Positions 43,002 through 53,024 are shown, counted from the stretch's first letter. The stretch: DNA of 64,000 nt from Burkholderia mayonis (GCF_001523745.2 NZ_CP013387.1:2542001-2606000); one strand, 5' to 3'. Notes: a model not told the origin generated them from the letters alone. Numbers and translations: made by a program.

Positions 43002-45065
43002 ATGGACACCAAACCGCAACTTTCCCGGCCGACGCCGACGCGTGCGCGCGTCGTGCGCGGCGCGGCGCTCGCCGCCGCGTGCTGCGCCGGGCTCCTCACC
43101 GTCTTCGCCGCGTCCGCGCAGGACGCCGTCGAAAACGCCGCAATCACGAAGGGCGTCGCAGCAGCGCCGATGGCGATCGGCCGCGGGCCGATGCAGATGA
43201 CGATCAGCATGGCGCCCGCTCCCGTCGCCGGCGCAGCCGCCGCCGCCGAAACCGCAGCGCCGCTGCGCGGTCCGAACTGCGTCGGCGAGATGCGCGAGGC
43301 GACGAGCGTCAGCGTGCCGCTCGGCAAGTCGCTGCTCGTACCGCTCGACGAGCCGGTGCGCAACCGCACGATCGGCAATCCCGCCGTCGCGCAGGCGACG
43401 ATGGTGTCGCCGCGCACGCTCTACCTCGTCGGTCTGTCGGTCGGCACGACGAACATGATCGTTCAGGGCAGGAGCGGCGCGTGCCAGATCATCGACGTCG
43501 CGGTCGGCGCGGACGCGGGCGGCCTGCAGACGTCGCTGCGCCAGTTGATGCCCGCCGAACGCGACATCCGCGTGTCGACCGCCGCCGACACGATCGTCCT
43601 CGCGGGCAACGTGTCGAGCGCGCAGGCCTCGCAGCAGGCGGTCGCGATCGCGAAGGCGTACAGCGACCGCACGAATGTCGGCGGGGGCGGGGGCGCCGGC
43701 GCGGGCGCGGGCGCGGGCGGCCCGCGCGGCGGCGTGCTCAACATGCTGACCGTCACGTCGCCGCAGCAGGTGATGCTCGAGGTGAAGGTCGCCGAAGTGT
43801 CGAAGACACTGATCAACCAGATGGGGTCGGCCGTCAACATCCAGGGCGGCTTCGGCTCGTGGACGGGTGCGCTCGTGACGAGCCTGCTCGCGGGCGTCGG
43901 CAACGGCATCGCCGTGAGCAAGTCGAACAAGCTGCCGCTCAACGGCTCGATCGACGCGCAGAACACCGACCAGCCGGTCAAGATCCTCGCCGAACCGCGG
44001 CTCGTCACGATCAGCGGCCAGGAAGCGACGTTCCTCGCGGGCGGCAAGATCTTCATCCCGGTTCCGCAGAGCAGCGGCACCGGCACGACGACGATCACGC
44101 TGCAGGAAGAGGAATTCGGCGTCGGGCTGAAGTTCACGCCGACCGTGCTGTCGAACGGCCGGATCAGCCTGAAGGTCGCGCCTGAAGTGTCCGAGCTGTC
44201 GCCGACGGGCGTCACGCTGTCCGCGACGAACGTGAGCGGCGTGTCGATCCTGCCGCTCATCACGACGCGGCGCGCATCGACGACGGTGCAGATGGGCGAC
44301 GGCCAGACGTTCGCGATCGGCGGCCTCATCAAGGACAACGCGCAAGGCACGCTGAAGGCGCTGCCCGGCATCGGCGAGCTGCCCGTGCTCGGCGCGCTGT
44401 TCCGCAGCACGTCGTTCCAGCAGGATCGCACCGAGCTCGTGTTCATCATCACGCCGCATCTGGTGAAGCCGCTCGAAACCGCCGACGTGCCGCTGCCGAC
44501 CGACAGCTTCACGAAGCCGAATGAAGTCGACGTCTATGCGACGGGCAACATGGAAGGCCGTGGCGCGATGCGCAAGCGGGAAGCCGCACCCGCGAATGCC
44601 GCACCTGCCGGCGCCGCCGCACCCGCGAATGCCGCGCCGATGAGCGCTGCCCCTGTCAATGCCGCCCCGGCGGCCGCCGCGCCGACGAGCACCGCGCCCG
44701 CCGCTGCCGCTGCGCCCGCGAATGCTGCGCCCGTGAACGCCGCGCTGACCACCGCCGCACCGGCGAACGTCGCGCAGGATGCCGCGCAGACGTCCGCGCC
44801 TGCGCGTCCGTCGGCGACCGTGCACGCGCCGCCGCCCGCGTTGCCGTCCGCGTCCGCGATCGCGCAGCGGCAAGGCGCGCGCGCCGCCGTGCCGGGCGCC
44901 GCGCCGGCCGTGCCCGCCGCACCCGCGGCCGCCACCGCATCGCCCACGCCCGCCGCGCTCGCGGCGCCGGCTCCCGCCGGCGCGACCGCGAAGCGCCAAG
45001 GCGCCGCACAGCCGTCGCAACAGCTCGCCAACGCAGGCGCGATCGCGCAGCCCGTCGACCACTGA
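43002..45065 (+). CDS. rcpA: Tad outer-membrane secretin RcpA/CpaC, with Ala/Pro-rich tail
   Basis: 687 residues, much longer than the usual 450-550. A signal peptide (to about ASAQ near residue 40) leads a secretin N-domain (SVSVPLGKSLLVPLDEPVRN, PRTLYLVGLSVGTTNMIV) and a BON-like segment. The secretin beta-barrel core follows, with VMLEVKVAEVSKTLINQMGS, EPRLVTISGQEATFLAGGKI, and TELVFIITPHLVKPLE. From about residue 525 it carries a low-complexity Ala/Pro/Asn tail of some 160 residues, repeatedly AANAAP-like, ending with no fold. It forms the pilus channel in the outer membrane. The tail could be disordered and cell-wall-associated. Confidence 0.92.
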   Translation: MDTKPQLSRPTPTRARVVRGAALAAACCAGLLTVFAASAQDAVENAAITKGVAAAPMAIGRGPMQMTISMAPAPVAGAAAAAETAAPLRGPNCVGEMREATSVSVPLGKSLLVPLDEPVRNRTIGNPAVAQATMVSPRTLYLVGLSVGTTNMIVQGRSGACQIIDVAVGADAGGLQTSLRQLMPAERDIRVSTAADTIVLAGNVSSAQASQQAVAIAKAYSDRTNVGGGGGAGAGAGAGGPRGGVLNMLTVTSPQQVMLEVKVAEVSKTLINQMGSAVNIQGGFGSWTGALVTSLLAGVGNGIAVSKSNKLPLNGSIDAQNTDQPVKILAEPRLVTISGQEATFLAGGKIFIPVPQSSGTGTTTITLQEEEFGVGLKFTPTVLSNGRISLKVAPEVSELSPTGVTLSATNVSGVSILPLITTRRASTTVQMGDGQTFAIGGLIKDNAQGTLKALPGIGELPVLGALFRSTSFQQDRTELVFIITPHLVKPLETADVPLPTDSFTKPNEVDVYATGNMEGRGAMRKREAAPANAAPAGAAAPANAAPMSAAPVNAAPAAAAPTSTAPAAAAAPANAAPVNAALTTAAPANVAQDAAQTSAPARPSATVHAPPPALPSASAIAQRQGARAAVPGAAPAVPAAPAAATASPTPAALAAPAPAGATAKRQGAAQPSQQLANAGAIAQPVDH

Positions 45066-45085
45066 ATTTCCGCAAGGGGACGCAC

Positions 45086-45391
45086 ATGAACCTCGATTAC
45101 TTCACGCTGACGCGCCGCCTCGTGCTCGCCGCGTCGCTCGCCGCCTCGCTCGGCGGCTGCATGAACAGCACGCCCGTCTGGGACAGCCGCTTCGGCGATT
45201 CGGTACGCGCCGTGATGCAGGCCCAGATCATCGATCCGCACGCAGCCGAGCACACGAAGTCGGCGCTCGGCATCGACGGCAAGTCAGCCGCCGCCGCGCT
45301 CGAGAACTACGACAAGTCGTTCCAGCAGATCGAGCCCACGCCGAACGCTTTCGTGATCGGCGTCGGCGGCGGCAAGACGGGCGGTCAATAA
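45086..45391 (+). CDS. Small lipoprotein of the tad locus
   Basis: 101 residues. The N-terminus MNLDYFTLTRRLVLAASLAA ends in a lipobox, SLGGC, so Cys26 or so should be lipid-modified. The mature part is a short soluble helix-rich domain (FGDSVRAVMQAQIIDPHAAE, ALENYDKSFQQ) with a Gly-rich end. It sits between the secretin and TadG, where other systems encode RcpB/CpaD or a secretin pilotin. A pilotin-like role is plausible but unproved. It lies 20 bases after the secretin stop. Confidence 0.75.
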   Translation: MNLDYFTLTRRLVLAASLAASLGGCMNSTPVWDSRFGDSVRAVMQAQIIDPHAAEHTKSALGIDGKSAAAALENYDKSFQQIEPTPNAFVIGVGGGKTGGQ

Positions 45392-45416
45392 CCACCACTC
45401 GCTCAGGGAGACCGTC

Positions 45417-46676
45417 ATGTCTCGCGTCACTTCTTCATCAGGCGCCGCCCTTCACGGCGGGCGGCGCCGGCAGCGCGGCGTCGTATCGATTCTCGTCGCG
45501 CTGATGCTCGCGGTGCTGATCGGCTTCGTCGGCCTCGCGCTGGATCTCGGCAAGCTCTACGTGACGCGCAGCGAGCTGCAGAACAGCGCGGACGCATGCG
45601 CGCTCGCCGCGGCGCGCGACCTGACGGGCGCCACGATCAACTTGTCCGTGTCCGAGGCGGCCGGCATCACCGCCGGCCACCTCAACTACGCGCAGTTCGA
45701 GCAATTTCCGGTTCAGTTGCAGACGAACTCGAACGTCACGTTCACCGATTCGCTCAGCAATCCGTTTCAACCGAAGAGCTCGATCGCCTCGCCCTCGTCG
45801 ATCAAGTACGTGAAGTGCACGACGTCGCGAACAGGCATCGTCAACTGGTTCATCCAGACGCTCGACATGGTGCCCGGCGTGACCGTCGCGAACGCGTCGG
45901 TATCCGCGACGGCCGTCGCGACCGTCGGCGCCGCGCAGACTACCTGCGCGATCCCGGTGTTCGTCTGCAAGGCCGGCACGCAAACGAGCCCGCCCGTGGC
46001 CGGCGCGTCGTACAACATCGGCGACTGGCTCGCCGCGAAGACGGGCGCGCCGCCGTCGTTCGGTGCGGGCAACTTCGGGTGGGCGGCGCTCGACGGGTCG
46101 AACAGCGCGTCGTCGATCAAGAGCGAGCTGACGGGCAACTACTGCGCGCTGCCCGCCACCGGATCGCAGATCGGCTCGCCGGGCAACAAGGTCGCGGACA
46201 GCGCCGCATACAACACGCGCTTCGGTATCTACGCGAATCCGTACAAGGACCCGTCATACGGCACGCCCGATTTCACCGGCTACGCGTACGACGCAACCAC
46301 GTGGCTCGCGCAGAGCAACGCGTATTCGGATTTCGTGACCAAGCGCACGACGTTCACGAGCTACCAGGGCGACCATCTTTCCGGCATCACCACGAGCGGC
46401 ACGTACAGCGCGAGCTACTACCAAGCGGGCGCCGACAGGCGTCTCGCACTCGCGCCCGAAGTCGACTGCTCGGTGCTGCTGAGCGGCCACAGCGCGCCCG
46501 TGCTGTCGTGGGACTGCATGCTGATGCTCGATCCGATGGGTTCCGGCGGCGGTGCGGGTCCGATCCATCTCGAATATCGCGGCGCGTCGACGGCGCCCGG
46601 CAGCCCGTGTGCGACACAGGGCACGCCGGGCAACGGCAGTTCGGTCGGCCCGCAAGTGCCCGTGCTGCTCCAATGA
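45417..46676 (+). CDS. tadG: TadG-like pilus assembly protein
   Basis: 419 residues. The N-terminal type-IV-like helix RGVVSILVALMLAVLIGFVG, preceded by a basic RRRQR, and the following LDLGKLYVTRSELQNSADAC and ALAAARDL are the Tad signature of TadG proteins. The rest is a long extracytoplasmic domain rich in Ser, Thr, Ala and Tyr with paired Cys; no von Willebrand A motif (DxSxS) was seen. It is thought to act as a minor pseudopilin or anchor. A 25-base gap follows the lipoprotein gene. Confidence 0.85.
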   Translation: MSRVTSSSGAALHGGRRRQRGVVSILVALMLAVLIGFVGLALDLGKLYVTRSELQNSADACALAAARDLTGATINLSVSEAAGITAGHLNYAQFEQFPVQLQTNSNVTFTDSLSNPFQPKSSIASPSSIKYVKCTTSRTGIVNWFIQTLDMVPGVTVANASVSATAVATVGAAQTTCAIPVFVCKAGTQTSPPVAGASYNIGDWLAAKTGAPPSFGAGNFGWAALDGSNSASSIKSELTGNYCALPATGSQIGSPGNKVADSAAYNTRFGIYANPYKDPSYGTPDFTGYAYDATTWLAQSNAYSDFVTKRTTFTSYQGDHLSGITTSGTYSASYYQAGADRRLALAPEVDCSVLLSGHSAPVLSWDCMLMLDPMGSGGGAGPIHLEYRGASTAPGSPCATQGTPGNGSSVGPQVPVLLQ

Positions 46677-46689
46677 ACGAGAGGTGATC

Positions 46690-47232
46690 ATGAACCGACT
46701 CTCATTCCGTCCCCGTCCGTCGCGGATGCGCGGCGCCGTCGCGGTCGAATTCGCGATCGTGATGATCCCGCTCGTGCTGCTCGTGACCGGCGTCGCGGAA
46801 TTCGGCCGCGCGATCTACCAGTACGAAGCGCTGACGAAGGCGACGCGCGACGCGACGCGCTATCTGTCGACGTACCTGTCGAACGACCCCGCGTATCCGG
46901 TCGCGCAGGCGCAATGTCTCGCCGTCTACGGCAGCACGACCTGCGGCTCGACCGGCAGCGAGCTCGCACCGGGCCTGACGACGTCGATGGTCATCGTGTG
47001 CGATGCGTCGCACACGACGAACTGCGGCGACGCGTCCGATCCGGCGCAGTTCGCGAACGTGCCGACCTACGACACGAACAACGGCTCGCCCGATCCGGCG
47101 AATCTCGCAGGCAGCATGAATCTCGTCGAGGTCAAGATCAAGGGCTATCAGTACCAGCCGATCCCGGCGTTTCCGGGGCTGCCGGCCTTGACCTTCGGCA
47201 ACATCGTCACCGTGATGAGGCAAGTGTCATGA
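46690..47232 (+). CDS. tadE: TadE-family pseudopilin
   Basis: 180 residues from the ATG at 46690, 13 bases after tadG (GAGGTGATC upstream). The TadE-like signature is RGAVAVEFAIVMIPLVLLVT, then GVAEFGRAIYQYEALTKATR and DATRYLS. The Glu five residues after the predicted processing Ala/Gly site is present. Four Cys lie in the C-terminal half. It is processed by the TadV peptidase and needed for pilus assembly. The stop overlaps the next start (ATGA). Confidence 0.9.
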   Translation: MNRLSFRPRPSRMRGAVAVEFAIVMIPLVLLVTGVAEFGRAIYQYEALTKATRDATRYLSTYLSNDPAYPVAQAQCLAVYGSTTCGSTGSELAPGLTTSMVIVCDASHTTNCGDASDPAQFANVPTYDTNNGSPDPANLAGSMNLVEVKIKGYQYQPIPAFPGLPALTFGNIVTVMRQVS

Positions 47233-47690
47233 ACGCGCGCCCCTTCTCCCTGATCCGGCGCCGTGCGCAACGCGGCATGGCGGCCGTCGAGTTCGCGCTC
47301 GTCGCCGCGATCCTCTGCACGATCCTGATCGGCATCTGCGAATTCGGCCGCGTGCTGTTCTACTGGAACACCGCGAGCGAGGCGGTCCGCCTCGGCGCGC
47401 GCACGGCTACCGTTTGCGATGCCGACGCGTCCGTCGTGAAGACCCGCATCAGCCAACTGATGCCGCTCATCAGTAGTGCGGACGTGAACCTGTCGTATAC
47501 GCCCGCCGGCTGCGATTCCGATGCGGCGACGGCGCGCAACACCTGCACGCTCGTCACCGTGTCGGTCACGAACGTCACGGTCAGGACGCTGATTCCGTTC
47601 GTGCCGCTCACGCTCACGATGCCGCCCTTCGTCACCACGCTGCCCCGCGAAAGTCTCGCGACGTCGACGGGCGGCCCGGTTTGCCAATGA
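47229..47690 (+). CDS. TadE/TadF-like pseudopilin
   Basis: 153 residues, start overlapping the previous stop by four bases. It has the same N-terminal architecture: RGMAAVEFALVAAILCTILI followed by GICEFGRVLFYWNTASEAVR and LGARTATVCD. The C-terminal beta-rich domain has three further Cys. It is the paralogue of the preceding gene and probably takes TadF's place. Confidence 0.88.
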   Translation: MNARPFSLIRRRAQRGMAAVEFALVAAILCTILIGICEFGRVLFYWNTASEAVRLGARTATVCDADASVVKTRISQLMPLISSADVNLSYTPAGCDSDAATARNTCTLVTVSVTNVTVRTLIPFVPLTLTMPPFVTTLPRESLATSTGGPVCQ

Positions 47691-47712
47691 ACCCCACACG
47701 AGGTCAACGACC

Positions 47713-48921
47713 ATGATCAACATCCTCGTAGCTTCCGAAGACGCATCGCGGCTCGCGCATCTCGCGCGGCTCGTCGGCGACGCCGGCCACTATCGCGTCA
47801 CGCGCACGGTCGGCCGCGCCGCGCAGATCGTGCAGCGCACCGACGGCCTCGATGCGTTCGACATCCTGATGATCGACGGCCTTGCGCTCGACACCGCCGA
47901 GCTCGCCGCGATCGAGCGGCTGAGCCGTCTGCATCCGGGCCTGACGTGCATGCTCGTGACGACCGACGCAACGTCGCAGACGCTGCTCGACGCGATGCGC
48001 GCCGGCGTGCGCGACGTGCTGCACTGGCCGATCGAGCCGCGCGCGCTCGACGATGCGCTGAAGCGCGCGACCGCGCAGTGCACGCAGCGCGATACGCCCG
48101 ACACGCGGATCGTGTCGTTCATGTCGTGCAAGGGCGGCGCGGGCACGAGCTTCGTCGCGGGCAACGTCGCGTACGAGATCGCCGAAGGCTCGCAGCGCCG
48201 CACCCTGCTGATCGACCTGAACCAGCAGTTCGCCGACGCCGCGTTCCTCGTCAGCGACCAGACGCCGCCGTCGACGGTCGCACAGCTCTGCGGGCAGCTC
48301 GAGCGGATGGACGGCGCGTTTCTCGACGCGAGCGTCGTGCGCGTGACCGACACGTTCCACGTGCTCGCGGGCGCGGGCGATCCGATCAAGGCCGCCGACC
48401 TCCGCGAGGACGCGCTCGAATGGATCCTCGGCGTCGCCGCGCCGCGCTACGACTTCGTGATCTTCGATCTCGGCGTGAGCCTGAACGCGGTGTCGATGGT
48501 CGCGCTCGACCGCAGCGACCACATCGAAGTCGTGCTGCAGCCGAGCATGCCGCACGTGCGCGCGGCCCGGCGCCTGCAGGAGTTGCTCGTGTCGCTCGGC
48601 TGCCCGCCCGACCGCATCCAGCTCGTGCTGAACCGGCAAACGCGCGCCTCCGACCGCGCGCGCGCGGCGCTCGAAGAAGTGCTCGCCATGCGCGCGGCGC
48701 ACGTGATTCCCGACGATCCCGCCACGGTCGGCGAGGCAGTCGACCAGGGCGTTCCGCTCTCCCGGCTCGCGCGCAATAGCGGCGTCGCGCGCAGCCTGCA
48801 GGCGTTCGCGAAGCAGCTCGTCGACGGCGGACAGCGCCCGTGCCGCGAGAGCGCGCACGACACACCGCTGATCGCACGGCTCTTCAGTCGTAGCGCGACG
48901 CCCAAACTCAAATCGATGTAA
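47713..48921 (+). CDS. tadZ: TadZ/CpaE pilus localisation ATPase
   Basis: 402 residues. An N-terminal degenerate receiver-like domain (about 1-120, INILVASEDASRLAHLARLV) is joined to a ParA/MinD ATPase. Its P-loop is SCKGGAGTSF: the signature Lys140 is kept, but Thr145 replaces the second lysine of KGGxGKS, as in other TadZ proteins. FDLGVSLNAVSMVALDRSDH stands for Walker B. TadZ places the pilus machine at a cell site. It begins 22 bases after the TadE-like gene and leads to tadA by 20 bases. Confidence 0.9.
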   Translation: MINILVASEDASRLAHLARLVGDAGHYRVTRTVGRAAQIVQRTDGLDAFDILMIDGLALDTAELAAIERLSRLHPGLTCMLVTTDATSQTLLDAMRAGVRDVLHWPIEPRALDDALKRATAQCTQRDTPDTRIVSFMSCKGGAGTSFVAGNVAYEIAEGSQRRTLLIDLNQQFADAAFLVSDQTPPSTVAQLCGQLERMDGAFLDASVVRVTDTFHVLAGAGDPIKAADLREDALEWILGVAAPRYDFVIFDLGVSLNAVSMVALDRSDHIEVVLQPSMPHVRAARRLQELLVSLGCPPDRIQLVLNRQTRASDRARAALEEVLAMRAAHVIPDDPATVGEAVDQGVPLSRLARNSGVARSLQAFAKQLVDGGQRPCRESAHDTPLIARLFSRSATPKLKSM

Positions 48922-48941
48922 CACCGTTCGAGGAGATCACC

Positions 48942-50309
48942 ATGTCATTGCGAGACCAGATGTCCGTGCGGCACACGCAACCGTTCATGTCCCGGAGCGA
49001 CGCCGTCGGCGCGGCGACCGCGATGGCGCACGAAGCGTACCAGAAGCTGCGCCGCCAGATTCATGGCACCGTACTCGAGCGCGTCGAGCTCGAGCGCCTG
49101 TCGCGGATGCCCGCCGAGCAGGTGCGCACCGAGATCGCGTCGCTGATCGCGCGCATTCTCGACGACGAGAAGCTGCTCGCGAACGATCTCGAGCGGCGGC
49201 AGTTGACGATCGACATCTACGACGAAATGTTCGGCTTCGGCCCGCTCGAATCGCTGCTGCGCGACCCGACCGTGTCGGACATCCTCGTCAACACGGCGAG
49301 CGCCGTCTACGTCGAGCGGCACGGCCGGCTCGAGCTGACCGACGTCACGTTCTACGACGACGCGCACCTGATGAAGGTGATCGAGAAGATCGTGTCGCGC
49401 GTCGGCCGGCGGATCGACGAATCGAGCCCGATGGTCGACGCGCGCCTGCCCGACGGCTCGCGCGTGAACGCGATCATCCCGCCGTCCGCGATCGACGGCC
49501 CGTTGATGTCGATTCGTCGCTTCGCCGTCAATCCGCTGAAGATGGACGACCTCGTCAACTACCAGACGCTGACGCCGCCGATGGCGCAGTTGCTCGAGGC
49601 GCTCACGCGCGCGAAGGTCAACGTGCTCGTGTCGGGCGGCACCGGCAGCGGCAAGACGACGCTCCTCAACATCCTGTCCGGCTGCATTCCGGATGACGAA
49701 CGGATCGTGACGATCGAAGACGCGGCGGAGCTGCAATTGCAGCAGCATCACGTGCTGCGGCTCGAAACGCGGCCGCCGAACATCGAAGGCAAGGGCGAGA
49801 TCACGCAGCGCACGCTCGTGCGCAACGCGCTGCGGATGCGGCCCGACCGCATCATCCTCGGCGAAGTGCGCGGCGCCGAAGCGCTCGACATGCTGAACGC
49901 GATGAACACCGGCCACGAAGGCTCGCTCGCGACGATCCACGCGAACACGCCGCGCGACGCGCTGACCCGGCTCGAAAACATGATCGGCGTCTCGGGCCTT
50001 TCGCTGCCGCCGAAGACGATGCGTCAGCAGATCAGCTCCGCGCTGTCGGTCGTCGTGCAGACCACACGCCTCACGGACGGCAAGCGCAAGATCGTGAGCA
50101 TCCAGGAACTGACCGGCATGGAAGGCGAAATCATCAACATGCAGGAGATCTTCACGTTCAAGCGCACCGGTCTCGACGCAAACGGCAACGTGCTCGGCTA
50201 CTTCACCGCGACGGGCGTGCGGCCGAAGTTCGCCGAGCGCCTGATCGCGTTCGGCATCCAGTTGCCGGACGCGATGTACGACCCCGCACGCCGCTTCGAA
50301 GTGGCGTAA
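48942..50309 (+). CDS. tadA: Tad secretion ATPase TadA/CpaF
   Basis: 455 residues. Walker A is [18 protein letters not shown] (Lys about 238). Asp and His boxes follow in [19 protein letters not shown] and [20 protein letters not shown]. The N-terminal all-alpha domain precedes the [23 protein letters not shown]-like part. It is a hexameric type II/IV secretion ATPase that powers Flp assembly from the cytoplasm. Length is normal and all motifs are intact. Confidence 0.95.
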   Translation: MSLRDQMSVRHTQPFMSRSDAVGAATAMAHEAYQKLRRQIHGTVLERVELERLSRMPAEQVRTEIASLIARILDDEKLLANDLERRQLTIDIYDEMFGFGPLESLLRDPTVSDILVNTASAVYVERHGRLELTDVTFYDDAHLMKVIEKIVSRVGRRIDESSPMVDARLPDGSRVNAIIPPSAIDGPLMSIRRFAVNPLKMDDLVNYQTLTPPMAQLLEALTRAKVNVLVSGGTGSGKTTLLNILSGCIPDDERIVTIEDAAELQLQQHHVLRLETRPPNIEGKGEITQRTLVRNALRMRPDRIILGEVRGAEALDMLNAMNTGHEGSLATIHANTPRDALTRLENMIGVSGLSLPPKTMRQQISSALSVVVQTTRLTDGKRKIVSIQELTGMEGEIINMQEIFTFKRTGLDANGNVLGYFTATGVRPKFAERLIAFGIQLPDAMYDPARRFEVA

Positions 50310-50335
50310 GCCCGCGCTGAATGAAGGAGCCTGTC

Positions 50336-51313
50336 ATGGATGCGATCTTCTACGGTTTCATTCTCCTGCTGTTCGTCGCCGTGGTGCTGGCGTTCGAAGG
50401 CGTCTATCAATGGTGGAACGCCCGCCACGGCCCGGCCGCGCGGCGTATCGAGGCGCGCATCCGCGCGATGTCGGCGGGCGGCCAGGTGCAGAAGGAGCGG
50501 CTGTCGATCCTGAAGGAGCGGATGCTCAACGACGCGAAGCCGCTCGACCGCCTGCTGATGCGCATGCCTCGCGTGCAGACGCTCGACTTGCTGATCCAGC
50601 AGTCGGGACTCACGTGGTCGGTCGCGAAGCTTGCCTGCATCTCGCTCGCGATGCCGTTCGTCGTGTTCATCGCGCTCAGCTTCGCACCGCTGCCGCTGTG
50701 GACCGCGGCCGCGGTCGCCGTCACGACCGCGTGCCTGCCGACGCTGTTCGTGCAGCGCTGCCGGACGCGCCGTATGCGCAGGCTCGAACGGCAGTTGCCG
50801 GAAGCCTGCGACATGATCGCGCGCGCGCTGCGCGCGGGCCACTCGTTCTCGAGCGCGATCTCGATGGTGGGCGGGGAATTTGCGGAGCCGATGGGCGGCG
50901 AATTCCGGATCACGTTCGACGAGATCAACTACGGCGTGCCGCTGCCGGAAGCGCTGCTGAATCTCGCGACACGCGTACCGGTGCCCGACCTGCGCTACTT
51001 CGTGATCGCGGTGCTGATCCAGCGCGAGACGGGCGGCAACCTCGCCGAACTGCTCGACGGCATCGCGCTCCTGATCCGGGAGCGCTTCAAGCTGTTCGAC
51101 AAGGTCCGCGTGCTGTCGGCGGAAGGCAAGCTGTCCGCGTGGATCCTGACGCTGCTGCCGTTCGGCACTGCGGCGCTCCTCGCGATCATGAATCCCGACT
51201 TCATCGCGGTGCTCTGGCAGGATCCGGCGGGCGTCCTGCTCGTCGGGGCCACGATCGCGTCGATGGCGTTCGGCATCGTGTGGATGCGGTACATCATCCG
51301 GATTCGCGTGTGA
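50336..51313 (+). CDS. tadB: Tad inner-membrane platform protein TadB
   Basis: 325 residues from the ATG at 50336, where GAAGGAG is well placed (a start 15 bases upstream is weaker). An N-terminal helix (FYGFILLLFVAVVLAFEGVY) and a pair of helices at about 100-135 lead to a T2SF domain (LPEACDMIARALRAGHSFSS, then RFVIAVLIQRETGGNLAELL with RYFVIAV). Two C-terminal helices close it. It forms the membrane platform with TadC and couples to TadA. Confidence 0.92.
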   Translation: MDAIFYGFILLLFVAVVLAFEGVYQWWNARHGPAARRIEARIRAMSAGGQVQKERLSILKERMLNDAKPLDRLLMRMPRVQTLDLLIQQSGLTWSVAKLACISLAMPFVVFIALSFAPLPLWTAAAVAVTTACLPTLFVQRCRTRRMRRLERQLPEACDMIARALRAGHSFSSAISMVGGEFAEPMGGEFRITFDEINYGVPLPEALLNLATRVPVPDLRYFVIAVLIQRETGGNLAELLDGIALLIRERFKLFDKVRVLSAEGKLSAWILTLLPFGTAALLAIMNPDFIAVLWQDPAGVLLVGATIASMAFGIVWMRYIIRIRV

Positions 51314-51367
51314 AGCCGCGCACGACGCATCCAGCCATCATTCGTTGAACGACATTCGGGGACTGTC

Positions 51368-52324
51368 ATGGAAAATCTCAACGTCACGCACATCCTACTG
51401 CTGTTCGGCCTGTTCGCGATCGTCGTCGCGGGCGTGATGGCCGCGTGGTTCGCGTTCGCGCCGCGCCGCCTCGCGCGGCGTCTCGAGCAGATCGGCGGCG
51501 GCGCAGTCGCGGCGGGCGACGGCCCGACGCCGCCGACCGTCTGGGTCGAGAAGCTCGCCGAAATCTCGCTGCCGATCTCGAAGCTGTCGCTGCCAAAATC
51601 CGGCTGGGAGAATTCGCCGCTGCGGCTGCGCCTCATCAACGCCGGATGGCGCTCGCCGAGCGCGGCGCACTTGTACTTCGCCGCGAAAACCGTGCTTGCA
51701 CTCGCGCTGCCTGCGGCCGCGATGCCGTTCCTGATCGGCACCGACTTCGCAGAGACTCCGTACGTGCCGGCAGCGATGCTCTTGCTGATCGGCACGTTCG
51801 GCTTCTATCTGCCGAACGCCGCGCTGTCGCGCCGCATCGCGTCGCGGCAGCGCGTCATCATCGAGGATTTTCCGGACGCGCTCGACCTGCTGATCGTTTG
51901 CGTCGAAGCGGGACTCGGGCTCGACGCGGCGCTGACGAAGGTCGCCGACGAGTTGCGGCTGCGCAGCCCCATCGTCGCGGACGAGCTCGGGCTGATGCTG
52001 CTCGAGATGCGCTCCGGCTTCTCGAAGGAGACCGCGCTGCGCAACCTCGCGCTGCGCACGGGCGCCGAAGACGTCGACGCGTTCAGCTCGATGCTGATCC
52101 AGGCGGACCGCTTCGGAACGAGCATCGGCGCGTCGCTGCGCGTGCTGTCGGACACGCTGCGCACGCAGCGGCGGATGCGCGCGGAGGAGCGCGCGGCGAA
52201 GATCGCGCTGAAGCTGCTGTTTCCACTGATCTTCTGCATCTTTCCGGCGCTGCTGACGGTGCTGCTCGGGCCCGCGTTCATTCATATCTACCGGACGCTG
52301 CTGCCGACGATGACGGGAGGTTGA
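51368..52324 (+). CDS. tadC: Tad inner-membrane platform protein TadC
   Basis: 318 residues. The N-terminal helix is HILLLFGLFAIVVAGVMAAW. The T2SF domain shows DFPDALDLLIVCVEAGLGLD and FAMLIQADRFGTSIGASLRV-like wording (SSMLIQADRFGTSIGAS), and a C-terminal helix LFPLIFCIFPALLTVLLGPA ends it. It pairs with TadB. It is the last gene of the locus; a TPR protein TadD is not found here, though most tad loci have one. Confidence 0.92.
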   Translation: MENLNVTHILLLFGLFAIVVAGVMAAWFAFAPRRLARRLEQIGGGAVAAGDGPTPPTVWVEKLAEISLPISKLSLPKSGWENSPLRLRLINAGWRSPSAAHLYFAAKTVLALALPAAAMPFLIGTDFAETPYVPAAMLLLIGTFGFYLPNAALSRRIASRQRVIIEDFPDALDLLIVCVEAGLGLDAALTKVADELRLRSPIVADELGLMLLEMRSGFSKETALRNLALRTGAEDVDAFSSMLIQADRFGTSIGASLRVLSDTLRTQRRMRAEERAAKIALKLLFPLIFCIFPALLTVLLGPAFIHIYRTLLPTMTGG

Positions 52325-52547
52325 GCGGCGCTCGCGGCGGCGCCGGGCGGCTTAGCCGTGCCGCAGGCGCCGTCCGGGCGGTCAGCCCGCCGCGCCGACA
52401 ACAAGCAAGCCCAAAGCCGCGCGGCGGGTGGGGCGTAGACGGCAAGCCGCTCGCCGCGCTCGGCGACGGCGCGTTCGCCGCGCGCCCGACGGCGTTCACT
52501 GCCTATATAGAAATAGAGAAGCGCACGGCGCTCCGCCGCGCTTCCGC

Positions 52548-53024
52548 CTACGCCGGCTTGCTCGCGAGATCCAGCACCGAGCCGTCGCGCTTGAGCGTCG
52601 CGAGCACGATGCTCGAATTCGTCGACATCACACCGCGCGCGCGATGCAGCCGGTTCATCACGAAATCGGAAAAGTGATCGAGGCTGCGGGCGCGCACGGT
52701 CAGCACGTAGTTCGATTCGCCCGTGACCACCTGCGCGGCGACGACCTCCGGCCACGACTGGATCGCGGCGACGAACGAGTCGTGCCAGTCGTCGATGTCG
52801 GGACGCATCGCCACGTGCACGAGCGCCTCGAATTCGACGCCGATGCGCTTCGGCGCGATCACGCACCGATAGCCTTCGATCACGCCCTGCTCTTCCATCA
52901 GCTTCACGCGCCGCAGGCACGCGGACGGCGACAGCGCGACCGACGTCGCGAGGTCCTGATTGCTGATGCGGCCGTCGCTCTCCAGTTCGCGAAGGATGCG
53001 CATATCGGTACGGTCCAGGCTCAT
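52548..53024 (-). CDS. Lrp/AsnC-family transcriptional regulator
   Basis: 158 residues from MSLDRTDMRILRELESDGRI at 53024; an upstream frame to 53075 exists but adds no homology. The helix-turn-helix is NQDLATSVALSPSACLRRVK and the RAM (ligand) domain is VTGESNYVLTVRARSLDHFS. It is transcribed away from the aminotransferase gene across 233 bases, a common arrangement for a local regulator sensing an amino acid. Unlike the broken Lrp gene at 32.8 kb, this one is intact. Confidence 0.92.
   Translation of the reverse strand: MSLDRTDMRILRELESDGRISNQDLATSVALSPSACLRRVKLMEEQGVIEGYRCVIAPKRIGVEFEALVHVAMRPDIDDWHDSFVAAIQSWPEVVAAQVVTGESNYVLTVRARSLDHFSDFVMNRLHRARGVMSTNSSIVLATLKRDGSVLDLASKPA

Noticed and set aside
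47713..48921. TadZ as a broken ATPase because the P-loop lysine is missing
   Set aside because: Thr in place of the second P-loop lysine is common in TadZ/CpaE proteins and the signature lysine is kept.
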